Shown here: piece by piece, positions 50,626 through 59,053 of the stretch
How the letters are laid out: each line of letters begins with the position of its first letter
Numbering within the stretch: position 1 is the first letter of the stretch
Assembly: GCA_003165595.1 (NCBI GenBank)
Contig: PLWQ01000012.1
Location: 543,392 to 607,391, forward strand
From: Fibrobacterota bacterium
Lineage (GTDB): Bacteria > Fibrobacterota > Chitinivibrionia > Chitinivibrionales > FEN-1185
Length of the DNA stretch: 64,000 bases
Direction: 5' to 3'
Translations under genes and position numbers: made by a program
Notes under the pieces: generated by a model
What the model saw: only the letters and a program-made list of their open reading frames with translations
What the model was told of the DNA's origin: nothing
Database searches by the model: none

Positions 50626-51369
50626 ATGGCAACCGAAAAGCATCCGCATTCCGAAACCGCCGGCGACGGCGAACTCACGCCGGCAAAGCTAAACGTCGCG
50701 AACGGCGCGCTGTACGCCGATGGGACGGCCGTGGGCATCGGCACCACAACCCCGAAATCGGCGCTCGACGTGCGAACGTCTCTCGGCAGCACCGACCCCG
50801 TAGCCAGCGTGACCTACGCGGGCAGGGACGCCGTTGACAAGATCGCACTGCAGGCGGTGTCGATCCCTTGCCCGGACTACGGGACCGGCGGGTCGTTTCT
50901 GGGCGGAACCATCGGCATCATCGCGCGCGCCGAGTCGAGAGGCGGCACAGGCGAGCGGGTGGGCGGCGAGTTCTGGGCGCAGCAGGGCAGGGCAACCTAT
51001 GGGATCAAGGCGACCACATTCGGTTCGACAGATCCCGAGTCGGGCGTGCACATTGCCGGGTATTTCCACGCGGATCACGAGCAGAACCATGGTGAATTCT
51101 GGGCCGGGTATTTCCTGGGCCGGGTTCACATAAGCGAAAATGTGGGCATCGGTACCATGGCTCCCCGTGCAAAGCTTGACGTGGCCGGGAACGTGAGAAT
51201 CGGCGGGGACAACAATTCGCTGGCGATCGAGCATCCCCAAGCGCCGAGGAGTTCGGATGACTCCATGGGTGAAAAGGGCCAGATCGCGTGGGATAACGAA
51301 TTCCTTTATGTGAAAACCCAAGCCGGCGACAGGCATGTGTGGAAGAGGGCAAAACTGGAGGAGTGGTGA
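50626..51369 (+). CDS. Tail-fibre-like beta-structured protein
   Basis: 247 residues, no signal peptide. It has two copies of a motif found in phage tail fibres and tail spikes: VGIGTTTPKSALDVRTSLG near residue 35 and VGIGTMAPRAKLDVAGNVRI near 180, flanking a region rich in GTGGSFLGGTIGIIARAESR-type strands. The C-terminus GQIAWDNEFLYVKTQAGDRH resembles tail-fibre end domains. There is no S74 chaperone domain and no phage gene nearby. GAGGAG precedes the ATG. It may be an externally displayed or tail-like receptor-binding protein, possibly domesticated. Location is unclear without a signal. Confidence 0.72.
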   Translation: MATEKHPHSETAGDGELTPAKLNVANGALYADGTAVGIGTTTPKSALDVRTSLGSTDPVASVTYAGRDAVDKIALQAVSIPCPDYGTGGSFLGGTIGIIARAESRGGTGERVGGEFWAQQGRATYGIKATTFGSTDPESGVHIAGYFHADHEQNHGEFWAGYFLGRVHISENVGIGTMAPRAKLDVAGNVRIGGDNNSLAIEHPQAPRSSDDSMGEKGQIAWDNEFLYVKTQAGDRHVWKRAKLEEW

Positions 51370-51558
51370 GGAGGAGGTTTTGCCGGGGACAAGAAGGATT
51401 CGGAGCCTCACGTGAAAAGACACTGGGAGTTGGGCGCAAAGCATGGCAATGGACTTTTGCGTTGACTTCTTGCACCCGCCGGTTGGACAATGTATTTTCT
51501 TACATGATATTACATTTCTCTACCATCCACCTTTTTTTCGCTGTTGCGGAGGGATCTC

Positions 51559-51837
51559 ATGGCCTTGACTAGCAAGACGGAACTGATCAAGTTGCAGAAG
51601 TCTTTGGGAACGGATGAAGCAATTGCCAAGAAGTTCAAAGTGACGAGGCAGGCTATCCACCAGCTTCGCCAGAAGTATGGCATCGAGTCGAGATATTCGG
51701 AAAACCCGAAGCGGAACAAAGAAATGATGTCGCTTTACAAAGCGGGAAAAACGGGAGCCGAGATAGCCAAGAAGTTCGGGCTGTCGGTTTCCCAGACGTA
51801 CCGGTTGATCGGCGATGTAAAACGGAAGAAGAAGTGA
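51559..51837 (+). CDS. Small double helix-turn-helix protein (paralogue of 30406)
   Basis: 92 residues, basic. HTH1 is DEAIAKKFKVTRQAIHQLRQ and HTH2 is GAEIAKKFGLSVSQTYRLIG, with a variable linker (SRYSENPKRNKEMMSLYKAG). GGAGGG lies six bases before the ATG at 51559; an earlier in-frame ATG lies upstream of that site. The two HTHs are nearly identical to those of the 30406 protein, about two thirds identity overall. It is followed by a good terminator. Likely a sequence-specific DNA-binding protein; target unknown. Confidence 0.83.
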   Translation: MALTSKTELIKLQKSLGTDEAIAKKFKVTRQAIHQLRQKYGIESRYSENPKRNKEMMSLYKAGKTGAEIAKKFGLSVSQTYRLIGDVKRKKK

Positions 51838-51857
51838 TCGTCCTCTAGTGAATTGTG

Positions 51858-51896
51858 AAAAGCACTCGTCTGCTTTCGGCAGGCCGGTGCTTTTTT
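51858..51896 (+). terminator. Intrinsic terminator of the double-HTH gene
   Basis: AAAGCAC ... GTGCTTTT with an inner CTGC/GCAG stem, then TTTTTT. 20 bases after the stop codon. Confidence 0.85.
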
Positions 51897-51977
51897 ATTG
51901 CACGTCCTTCTGGGCGGCGCCCGAGCAACTCGCTCGCGTGAGCAGCACGGTGCTTCCTGCAACGGGGGCTCCCTAAT

Positions 51978-52121
51978 CTAACTCGCAAGGTCCAGTTTAT
52001 GCTCGCGCACCAACCGCACGAAGGGAACAAAATCGCTGTTCGTGCGCCTGATTGCGGTGTTCGAATCCCTTGCATCCTCCAAACAGCAATGTCGGCAGTC
52101 AATGAGACATCTGCCGGTCAT
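51978..52121 (-). CDS. Possible small protein of 47 residues
   Basis: An ATG-initiated frame on the minus strand: it has four cysteines near the start (CLIDCRHCC) and ends DFVPFVRLVREHKLDLAS, which looks like genuine protein. No good ribosome site and no terminator, and it may be the 3' remnant of a longer gene. Listed with low confidence. The rest of 51897-52153 has no gene I can support. Confidence 0.3.
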   Translation of the reverse strand: MTGRCLIDCRHCCLEDARDSNTAIRRTNSDFVPFVRLVREHKLDLAS

Positions 52122-52153
52122 GTGATCCCCGGAGTGTTCAAGGGAGATCCAGC

Positions 52154-52372
52154 GTGAACTACGCCCGGAAGATGTGGAAATCCCATTGCCCTGTCTGCAA
52201 TACCAGCAGTAACGTTTATGTTTATGACACCGGCTTTAAATTCTGGCGTCGATTTATTGTCGGGAACAACCGTTTTGCGTGCGGGAAATGCAAGGTCACC
52301 TGGCGGCGCAGGAACCCGCATTTCCATTTGTTGCTTCCTATAGACTCGCAAAGGAAAGACGGTACTCGGTGA
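52154..52372 (+). CDS. Small zinc-ribbon protein
   Basis: 72 residues from a GTG start with AGGGAG upstream. Two CxxC pairs (CPVCNTSS and CGKCKVTW) 28 residues apart form a zinc ribbon; the intervening segment FKFWRRFIVGNNRF is aromatic and basic. Its TGA overlaps the GTG of the next gene, which encodes a stand-alone sigma region 4. The pair recalls ECF sigma/zinc-binding anti-sigma modules, although this zinc ribbon is not the ZAS HxxxCxxC type. Role unknown. Confidence 0.72.
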   Translation: MNYARKMWKSHCPVCNTSSNVYVYDTGFKFWRRFIVGNNRFACGKCKVTWRRRNPHFHLLLPIDSQRKDGTR

Positions 52373-52602
52373 CGAATCTTAAAGACGGCATCATCGGCAG
52401 TGAAAAAAGGCAGTTGGGAAACAGGCGCCTGATCGGGACAATGCTGTCGAAGCTCTCTCCCGGGGACCGTTTCATTCTCCTCAGCAGAGAGATTGAAGGA
52501 CTCTCGTTCAAGGAGATTGCGCTGATTACCGGCGGGAAATCAGATGAAATCGGCAAACGTTGTCAGCGGATCAAGGATGAACTGCGCAAGTATTTGGATT
52601 GA
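52369..52602 (+). CDS. Sigma-70 region 4-like HTH protein
   Basis: 77 residues. The start is a GTG overlapping the zinc-ribbon TGA (CGGTGACG). The helix-turn-helix [20 protein letters not shown] and [20 protein letters not shown], ending in [10 protein letters not shown], is the region 4 pattern (LSxxxRxxxxL...GxSxxEIA...). Region 2 is absent, so it cannot be a complete sigma factor by itself; it may be an anti-sigma partner, a transcription regulator, or a remnant. Overlap with the zinc-ribbon gene implies joint expression. Confidence 0.75.
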   Translation: MTNLKDGIIGSEKRQLGNRRLIGTMLSKLSPGDRFILLSREIEGLSFKEIALITGGKSDEIGKRCQRIKDELRKYLD

Positions 52603-52762
52603 CTCTGCGCAATCGTTGGGCATGCAAATCGATCAATTAGTTTCCGCATCTCCGTCTCCAGAATACACTCCGGACACAAATGCGGCCCGACATCGCGGAT
52701 CTCCGTCATTTATTTTTATGATAACCCGGTTTCCAACCAATCCTCATCACCCTGGAGCCGAA

Positions 52763-53662
52763 ATGCCCCCACTCATTCTCGACGGAACCTCGCTGGCAAA
52801 ATCGATCGAAGGGTCTCTCAAACTCCGCGTTGAAGCAATTGCAAAAAGATCCGGCGCGCTGCCCATTCTTGCCACCATTCTCGTAGGCGGCGACCCGGCC
52901 AGCGCTACGTACGTGAAGATGAAGGGCAATGCCTGCGCCCGCGTCGGCATGGCGTCGAAAAAGGTTGAGCTTCCCGATTCGACAACCACGGCGGAGTTGC
53001 TTGCGGCGATCGACAGGCTCAACGCGGACCCCAACGTCCACGGCATACTGTTGCAGCATCCGGTGCCGAAGCATATCGACGAGCGCCAGTGCTTCGACAG
53101 AATCGCGCTTGCCAAGGACGTTGACGGCGTCACCTGCCTGGGGTTTGGCCGCATGGCAATGGGCGAGGCCGCGTACGGCAGCGCCACGCCCGCGGGCATC
53201 ATGACCATTCTCGACCACTACAAAATTTCCCTGGCAGGGGCGCATGCCGTGGTAGTAGGCCGAAGCCCGATTCTGGGCAAGCCCATGGCCATGATGCTTC
53301 TTAACAAACACGCAACGGTTACTATTTGTCATTCAAGGACAAAAGACCTTGCCGACATCGTTCGCACCGCCGATGTCGTGGTAGGCGCGGTGGGAAAACC
53401 GAAATTCATCCGGGCCGACTGGATCAAGCCGGGCGCCGTGATCGTTGACGCCGGGTATCATCCCGGCAAGATGGGCGATGTCGATCTCGAAGCCGCCGCC
53501 CCGACGTCGTGCGCCTATACGCCCGTTCCGGGTGGCGTGGGACCAATGACGATAGTGACGCTCATGCGGCAGACGGTTGAGGCGGCCGAGGCGGCGTGCG
53601 GGATACAAAAGGAAAAGACTCACCACGGAGGCACAGAGAAGAAGTTGAAAGTTCAAAGTTGA
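52763..53662 (+). CDS. folD: Bifunctional methylenetetrahydrofolate dehydrogenase/cyclohydrolase
   Basis: 299 residues. Converts 5,10-methylene-THF to 10-formyl-THF. Conserved blocks: [16 protein letters not shown] (the YxxxK catalytic pair), [60 protein letters not shown] and [15 protein letters not shown]. The ATG at 52763 follows CTGGAG; the long upstream frame covers another gene. The natural end is near AACGIQ; the last 13 residues ([14 protein letters not shown]) are encoded by a dispersed repeat, so the stop has moved downstream. Confidence 0.95.
   Translation: MPPLILDGTSLAKSIEGSLKLRVEAIAKRSGALPILATILVGGDPASATYVKMKGNACARVGMASKKVELPDSTTTAELLAAIDRLNADPNVHGILLQHPVPKHIDERQCFDRIALAKDVDGVTCLGFGRMAMGEAAYGSATPAGIMTILDHYKISLAGAHAVVVGRSPILGKPMAMMLLNKHATVTICHSRTKDLADIVRTADVVVGAVGKPKFIRADWIKPGAVIVDAGYHPGKMGDVDLEAAAPTSCAYTPVPGGVGPMTIVTLMRQTVEAAEAACGIQKEKTHHGGTEKKLKVQS
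53622..53659 (+). repeat. Dispersed repeat extending the folD reading frame
   Basis: ACCACGGAGGCACAGAG (53622-53638) is one base different from 19538-19554 (opposite orientation), and is followed by AAGTTGAAAGTTCAAAG-type sequence. The folD stop codon lies just past this tract. Confidence 0.6.
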
Positions 53663-53834
53663 AAGTTGACAGCAGGGAGGCTATTCATGACGCGCCGAGT
53701 TTGCCCTAAATCTGTCGGCGGGAGCCATAGGCAAGCACAAGGGTATTTGGCGCGTCCTGCAAAAGGCCGAAGGAATGTATGCAATCCGCCCTCTGCACGC
53801 CTTGACTTTGTCACTTAGTTACTCTGCTACTTTG

Positions 53835-54062
53835 TTACTTCTTCTGCTTGACAACAAGCACTGCGGCCGCGGCAAGCGCGATGAGGACAACCACGGGAAG
53901 CCTGCGCTGAATGTGCGACGGAATGTCGTGCCATGGAATATGCCTTGCCCCGAGGTTAAGCGGCAGCACTTCGATCACGAAGAACATCAGCATCACGAGA
54001 CAGAACAGGAGCAGGAACTGAGCGGGTTTCCGGTTCTTCCAGGACTTGGGTTCGCCGGGCAT
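53835..54062 (-). CDS. Small two-helix membrane protein
   Basis: 75 residues starting MPGEPKSWKNRKPAQFLLLF, with two hydrophobic segments (FLLLFCLVMLMFFVIEVL; RLPVVVLIALAAAAVLVV) separated by LNLGARHIPWHDIPSHIQR. AAAGGTG lies ten bases before the ATG; a longer frame upstream is rejected. No family recognised. It is transcribed leftwards behind the lipoprotein gene at 54192. The gap 53663-53834 reads partly like degraded coding sequence (see findings). Confidence 0.65.
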   Translation of the reverse strand: MPGEPKSWKNRKPAQFLLLFCLVMLMFFVIEVLPLNLGARHIPWHDIPSHIQRRLPVVVLIALAAAAVLVVKQKK

Positions 54063-54191
54063 GGAGTCTTTCACCTTTCCTTGACGAGCGACAACAACAC
54101 GTCGCCCGCACAAATCCGCTCTTTGACTTTTCTACGACTCCCCGACCCAACTCTTCTTTTCAACTTCTCAACTCTTCAACTTTCTTCTCTG

Positions 54192-54923
54192 CTATATCCT
54201 CACCATCAGCGCAAGCTTGATTGCGTTGTACAGCGACTTGACAAGCGGTGGAGCGTAGATGCGGCGCGCATACTTCACGATGTCTTTGTCGGGTTTCTTT
54301 TCCCTCTTGAGCATGGAATACAGGATGGGTCGTCCGGTGTCGCTTTTCCCGACGCGTTCGTACACGAGCCGGCCGTTCTTGTCCCATATCTGCACGTGAA
54401 AACTCGTCTTTGCGGTGAATGATGTCGGCCGCTCGTAGGCGGGTCCGAACCTGTCGCCCCGCCAGCCCCGGGGCCTGATTGCCACATGCCTTATTTCGAG
54501 GGCATACGGCACAATCACAAGGTCGGCGTTGTACTTTGCCGCGAGCCGCCGCACCTGCATGGAAATAAGCTGCACGTAGGTGGTGTCGTTGTCGAGCATG
54601 GAATAGCCGCTTCGCCTGAATACCGCCAACGAATCTGATCCGTCGTGCCCCCAACGGCACATCTTGAAATTCCGCGAAACCTCGTACCCGAGAAGTCCGT
54701 TGGCAGCCTCGATGAAAAACGAATCGTTGAACAAGGTGTCGGGTGCGGAGGCTGTATTATCCACGTAGGCGACGTGCAGACTGTCCAGGGGAATGCACAA
54801 AGCAGTCTTGCCCTGGTCAAGCAGGATGTTCGACGGATCGTTGGAGTAGCCGGCCATTCTTCCCGCACAGCTGCAGAGGATGAGACAGGCACCAAGGACG
54901 GTTGGGAGTTGCATTGGCTTCAT
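54192..54923 (-). CDS. Lipoprotein of unknown function
   Basis: 243 residues. Lipobox ILCSC (cysteine near residue 19). The mature part has NILLDQGKTALCIPLDSLHV, AAKYNADLVIVPYALEIRHV and KTSFHVQIWDKNGRLVYERV; this alternation of strands and the 'KNGRLVYER' turn resembles the beta-sandwich of CsgG/LptE-neighbour lipoproteins, but I cannot name a family. Ends with a basic helix. No strong ribosome site. Probably outer-membrane anchored. Confidence 0.72.
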   Translation of the reverse strand: MKPMQLPTVLGACLILCSCAGRMAGYSNDPSNILLDQGKTALCIPLDSLHVAYVDNTASAPDTLFNDSFFIEAANGLLGYEVSRNFKMCRWGHDGSDSLAVFRRSGYSMLDNDTTYVQLISMQVRRLAAKYNADLVIVPYALEIRHVAIRPRGWRGDRFGPAYERPTSFTAKTSFHVQIWDKNGRLVYERVGKSDTGRPILYSMLKREKKPDKDIVKYARRIYAPPLVKSLYNAIKLALMVRI

Positions 54924-55144
54924 GGTTGTTTCGTTCGGTTTGCAAGAGATGTGGGTCGCAAATGTATTTTCCTGTTAACGCTTCCCCGTAAAAGATAGAT
55001 CATCGGAGGGCCTGGCCGGTAACCGGGATTTCACGGAGGAAGATCCTCGGGTTTTCCATGCGGCTGCGCCCGCGGTCGATCTCTGTTTTCCCGTGCGCCC
55101 ATCAAAAAAACATATCTTCGACATTCCCCGGAAAGGAGTGGCAG

Positions 55145-55918
55145 ATGAACAAACAACTGTTAACGCTTCTTTCGATTGTGTGCGTCGTCGTGATTATCGG
55201 CGTGATCGCATTTGTCGTTGCGCCCAAGAAGGCCGCCTCCAAGGAGGTGAAGGCTGCGCAGACGCAGGAGCAGTCTGGACAATTCGAAGCGGCGATGTCG
55301 TCGTATTCCGCGGCGCTTCTGAATCTCTCGGATGGACGAAGGTTCCCCGGCATTCCCGACAAGACCACTGCCGCAAACCTCAATCCAAAAACATGGGAGA
55401 CCCCAATTGCCGAATTCGTGGACTGGCTGAATGTGGACAAGAAGATCTCGGCCGATGCTTCGGTTCTTGTTGACGGCCTCACCCGTTGCATGCCCCAGGT
55501 GAAATACGAAAACTTCGTGTTTGACTTCAAGATGAAAAAAGCGTCCATGGCCGATTACAAGGCGCTCTGGCAGCAAGTATTCTGCCCCGAACCGGATTGT
55601 CCGGCAGGGACCATCGAAAAAGCGTTTACGCAGGGGGACGTCATAGCCACCCTGAGAGGAAATTCCATCTATTCGTACAGCCTAAGCTTTGTAAACGTTG
55701 AATCCGGAAAGCGGACCGATGTTCCCGTTGAACAGGACATGAATCCGTCTTTTCTCCTGAAACCGGGGAAATACTGCGTTATTGTCAAGAGCACCACCAT
55801 GTTCCAGGATAAACGCGAATGGATCTCGGGCCAGGAAGCGGTGCCGTTTGCAGTGCCCGATTCGGTGACCGTGATGTCGGCGCTCTTGAGGACCGAGGTG
55901 GGAAGAGCCAGGAAATAG
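55145..55918 (+). CDS. Membrane-anchored protein of unknown function
   Basis: 257 residues. A single N-terminal membrane helix (LTLLSIVCVVVIIGVIAFVV) follows MNKQL, then a periplasmic domain with helices (KEVKAAQTQEQSGQFEAAMS resembles a TPR-like start), SADASVLVDGLTRCMPQVKY, and a beta sandwich toward the end (IYSYSLSFVNVESGKRTDVP, SFLLKPGKYCVIVKSTTMF). AAAGGAG lies seven bases before the ATG. No recognised family. Confidence 0.75.
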   Translation: MNKQLLTLLSIVCVVVIIGVIAFVVAPKKAASKEVKAAQTQEQSGQFEAAMSSYSAALLNLSDGRRFPGIPDKTTAANLNPKTWETPIAEFVDWLNVDKKISADASVLVDGLTRCMPQVKYENFVFDFKMKKASMADYKALWQQVFCPEPDCPAGTIEKAFTQGDVIATLRGNSIYSYSLSFVNVESGKRTDVPVEQDMNPSFLLKPGKYCVIVKSTTMFQDKREWISGQEAVPFAVPDSVTVMSALLRTEVGRARK

Positions 55919-56374
55919 GGTAAAGAAATTGTTGAGGGGGTGCGAATCAACAATTGGTGGCCTCAGAATTTGGCGTACGTGTCCCGGACATTCTCAGCGG
56001 GAGCGTCCTAGAGCGGCAGGGTTGCTGCGGGGGGCCGGCATCTCCAAGTGAGATAGGGGAACACCGGCCGTCCCAACCGGCTTTGCGCCCCAAATCACCC
56101 TAACCATCTCGTAACCACACATATCTTTCTCCCACGCCTACCGGAATTTATTTTGTAATACCGTCGGACCTTATTCTTTTTCTGCCCCGCGAACAAACGC
56201 TATGATTTCAACACGGTTATTTCCTGAAACAGTCATTACGCCCATTTCTCATCAATACAACTATGTACCATTATTTCACAAAATAATGAGGAGGTGACTG
56301 GACCGCAGTAGGCTCACGTTTTTTATCATGCAATAGGACGATTTCCGACAACACTCAACTGAGGAGAAGCACGA
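55919..56374. other. Long hppA leader region
   Basis: 456 bases before hppA. Contains the nested stem-loop at 56020-56078, then an AT-rich stretch with an ATTATTT/AAATAAT hairpin (56270-56287), GAGGAGGTGA and a T6 run (56321-56326). No open frame of note. This may be a regulated leader transcript or contain the promoter late in the region. Confidence 0.5.
56020..56078 (+). ncRNA. Candidate structured RNA element in the hppA leader
   Basis: Three nested stems: GGTTG/CAACC (56020-56024 with 56074-56078), GGCCGG/CCGGCC (56033-56038 with 56064-56069), and ATCTC/GAGAT (56040-56044 with 56050-56054) capped by CAAGT. A 9-base asymmetric bulge AGGGGAACA (56055-56063) sits between the inner stems. 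The first stem is joined to the second across an unpaired CTGC. It resembles no riboswitch class I know, but a fixed bulge inside a stable stem is typical of a ligand or protein site. Confidence 0.4.
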
Positions 56375-58447
56375 ATGAATTACATCACCTGGTTTGCTCT
56401 CGGAGCTGGCGCTCTGGGAGTTTTGTATGCTCTCTTTACCGCCGGATGGATCATGAAACAGCCCAGCGGCTCCGACCGAATGAAGGAGATTTCCGCCGCT
56501 GTTCGCGAGGGAGCCTCCGCGTTTCTCAGCCGTGAATACCGCACCGTTGCCATGGTCGCGGTGGTCATGGTGGTACTTCTATATTTTCTCGGATTGTGGA
56601 CGGCTGTTGGTTTCATCATCGGCACGGTTGGATCGGCTGTTGCAGGGTATATCGGCATGATGGTATCGGTCCGCTCAAACGTGAGGACCGCCGAAGCGGC
56701 AAAAGGCGGACTTCAGAAGGCGCTGACTCTTGCATTCAAGGGCGGATCGGTGACCGGACTCATGGTTGTCGGCCTCGGCCTGCTCGGCGTTACCGGATAC
56801 TATCTCCTTATGAAGCACATTCCGGGCGTAACCGTGGACGACAGGTTCCACGCGCTTGTAGGGCTCGGATTCGGCTGCTCACTCATGAGTGTGTTTGCCC
56901 GTATCGCCGGCGGCATCTACACCAAGGCTGCGGATGTCGGCGCAGACCTTGTTGGTAAAGTTGAGGCTGGAATTCCCGAAGATGATCCGCGCAATCCCGC
57001 CGTTATCGCAGACAACGTAGGCGACAATGTTGGCGACTGCGCCGGCATGGCCGCAGATCTTTACGAAACGTACACGGTAACCATTGTTGCGGCGATCCTT
57101 CTTGCAAAGACCGTGTTCGGCGCGGAAAGCAAGTGGGTGGAATTTCCGCTGCTTATCGGCGGCATTTCCATTATCGCTTCGATCATCGGAACATACTTTG
57201 TAAAGATGGGAAAGAAGCAGTACATCATGGGAGCGCTGTACAAGGGGCTGGCGGTTTCCGGCGGACTTGCCGCAATCGCGTTCTACTTTGTCTCCGATCT
57301 CTTTCTCAAGCGCCTGCCCGTAGACCAGCAAGCGTTCTCGGCAATGAGCGTTTTCTCCATGGCGGTGATCGGCCTTGTACTTACCGGCCTCATCGTGATG
57401 ATCACCGAGTACTTCACCTCCACGAGTTTCAATCCTGTCAAGCACATCGCAAGTGCGAGCCAGACCGGACACGCGACGAACATCATCGCCGGACTTGCCG
57501 TATCGATGAAATCGACCGCGCTTCCGGCCCTTGTGATCTGTGGGGCAATCGGCGGCGCTTACCTTATTGGAACCCACAGCGCCATTGCACATAATTTTCC
57601 CAATCCTGTTGTCGCCGGCCTGTTCGCAATTGCGCTTTCCGCAGTCGCAATGTTATCCATGACCGGCATCATCGTGTCCATCGACTCCTACGGTCCGATC
57701 ACCGACAACGCCGGCGGCATCGCCGAAATGGCAGAGCTGCCCGAGGCGGTCCGGAACATCACCGACCCGCTCGACGCGGTCGGAAACACAACCAAGGCGG
57801 TGACAAAAGGGTATGCCATCGGTTCGGCGGCCCTTGCCGCTCTCGTGCTGTTTGCCGAATACTCACGTTCCTTTCCAGGAGTCGTAAGCTTTGACCTTTC
57901 GAACCCGAAAGTCCTCATCGGGCTTTTCATCGGCGGCCTTCTGCCCTTCTATTTCGGCTCGCTTCTGATGGAAGCGGTGGGCACGGCAGCCGGTGGGGTT
58001 GTTGAAGAAGTACGGCGCCAGTTCAAGGCGTTCCCCGGCATCATGGCAGGTACGCAAAAGCCCCAGTATGGCACCTGTGTTGACATTGTGACGAAAGGTG
58101 CGATCAAGCAGATGATGCTTCCTGCACTCCTTCCCGTTGCAGTGCCCATCGTTGTCGGGCTCGTTCCGGGCCTGGGCAAAGAAGCGCTCGGCGGCGTGCT
58201 TATCGGCGCGATCATCACGGGGCTGTTCCAGGCCATTGCCATGACGTCGGGCGGCGGCGCATGGGACAATGCCAAGAAGTACATCGAGAACGGCGCATTC
58301 GGCGGCAAAGGCTCCGACGCGCATAAAGCGGCCGTTACCGGAGACACCGTAGGCGATCCCTACAAAGACACGGCCGGACCGGCCATCAACCCGATGATCA
58401 AGGTTGTCAATATCGTCGCTCTCTTGATTGTTCCGCTTATCAAGTAG
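56375..58447 (+). CDS. hppA: Membrane-bound proton-translocating pyrophosphatase, K+-independent type
   Basis: 690 residues with about 16 membrane segments. Uses pyrophosphate hydrolysis to pump ions across the inner membrane. Signature aspartates: [20 protein letters not shown] (substrate motif), [39 protein letters not shown] and [20 protein letters not shown]. The sequence [18 protein letters not shown] carries lysine where K+-dependent enzymes have alanine, which by established family rules indicates a K+-independent, proton-pumping enzyme. GAGGAGAAG precedes the ATG. It has a long leader and ends in a strong terminator. Confidence 0.97.
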   Translation: MNYITWFALGAGALGVLYALFTAGWIMKQPSGSDRMKEISAAVREGASAFLSREYRTVAMVAVVMVVLLYFLGLWTAVGFIIGTVGSAVAGYIGMMVSVRSNVRTAEAAKGGLQKALTLAFKGGSVTGLMVVGLGLLGVTGYYLLMKHIPGVTVDDRFHALVGLGFGCSLMSVFARIAGGIYTKAADVGADLVGKVEAGIPEDDPRNPAVIADNVGDNVGDCAGMAADLYETYTVTIVAAILLAKTVFGAESKWVEFPLLIGGISIIASIIGTYFVKMGKKQYIMGALYKGLAVSGGLAAIAFYFVSDLFLKRLPVDQQAFSAMSVFSMAVIGLVLTGLIVMITEYFTSTSFNPVKHIASASQTGHATNIIAGLAVSMKSTALPALVICGAIGGAYLIGTHSAIAHNFPNPVVAGLFAIALSAVAMLSMTGIIVSIDSYGPITDNAGGIAEMAELPEAVRNITDPLDAVGNTTKAVTKGYAIGSAALAALVLFAEYSRSFPGVVSFDLSNPKVLIGLFIGGLLPFYFGSLLMEAVGTAAGGVVEEVRRQFKAFPGIMAGTQKPQYGTCVDIVTKGAIKQMMLPALLPVAVPIVVGLVPGLGKEALGGVLIGAIITGLFQAIAMTSGGGAWDNAKKYIENGAFGGKGSDAHKAAVTGDTVGDPYKDTAGPAINPMIKVVNIVALLIVPLIK

Positions 58448-58473
58448 GCCCTTTTGGTACGAATGTGCGGAGG

Positions 58474-58505
58474 AACGGCAGGGGCGCAGGCTCCTGCCGT
58501 TTTTG
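58474..58505 (+). terminator. Intrinsic terminator of hppA
   Basis: AACGGCAGG / CCTGCCGTT stem with inner GC/GC pairs, followed by TTTTT; 26 bases after the stop codon. Confidence 0.9.
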
Positions 58506-58550
58506 GTTCCTGGATCTTGACAACCGCAAAACCCGGCGGAGAAGGTTTGC

Positions 58551-59033
58551 ATGCGACTCGAAACCCGGACAGTGTCGATCTCCAAACGAGATTTCTTCTG
58601 GATACTTATGCGAAGGACCTACTCCGGCAGATGGTCGCTGTGGATCGTGCTGTCGCTGCTGTCGTGTGTGGGGATTTTTAACGCGGTGTCAAAAGGGGAT
58701 TTCATGATCCTCTGGCTGGCACTCGGACTCGTCGCGGTCCTTGCGGGCTACAGCCCGATATCCATCGCCCGGTATGTAACCTCCGACGACACCGCGAATT
58801 TCTACGCACGACGAAAGTACGTGATAACCGACGACGCGCTCACGGTTGAGCTCGAGAGCGGCACGGTGAGCCAGTTTCCGCTTTCGCGCATCACAAAGGC
58901 CGTGCGGTACGGCAACTACTATCTTCTGTTTCTATCGGCTCAGCAATACTTCTATGTTCCTGCGGATTGCTTCGCCGGCGCCAAAGACGCGGAGCTGTTT
59001 AGCGAACTCCTGATTCAGAAGTCCCTTTTATAA
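58551..59033 (+). CDS. YcxB-like membrane protein
   Basis: 160 residues. Two hydrophobic segments (GRWSLWIVLSLLSCVGIFNA and MILWLALGLVAVLAGYSPIS) are followed by a soluble C-terminal domain YVITDDALTVELESGTVSQF, SRITKAVRYGNYYLLFLSAQ, QYFYVPADCFA: the YcxB-like C-terminal pattern (a PH-like strand set). GGAGAAGG is seven bases before the ATG. Function of the family unknown. Confidence 0.82.
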   Translation: MRLETRTVSISKRDFFWILMRRTYSGRWSLWIVLSLLSCVGIFNAVSKGDFMILWLALGLVAVLAGYSPISIARYVTSDDTANFYARRKYVITDDALTVELESGTVSQFPLSRITKAVRYGNYYLLFLSAQQYFYVPADCFAGAKDAELFSELLIQKSLL

Positions 59034-59053
59034 CCCGTGCTAGAAAACCTCAA

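Noticed and set aside
52058-52080. tRNA-like GTTCGAATCC sequence
   Set aside because: The T-stem does not pair and no D or anticodon arm or acceptor stem can be found around it.
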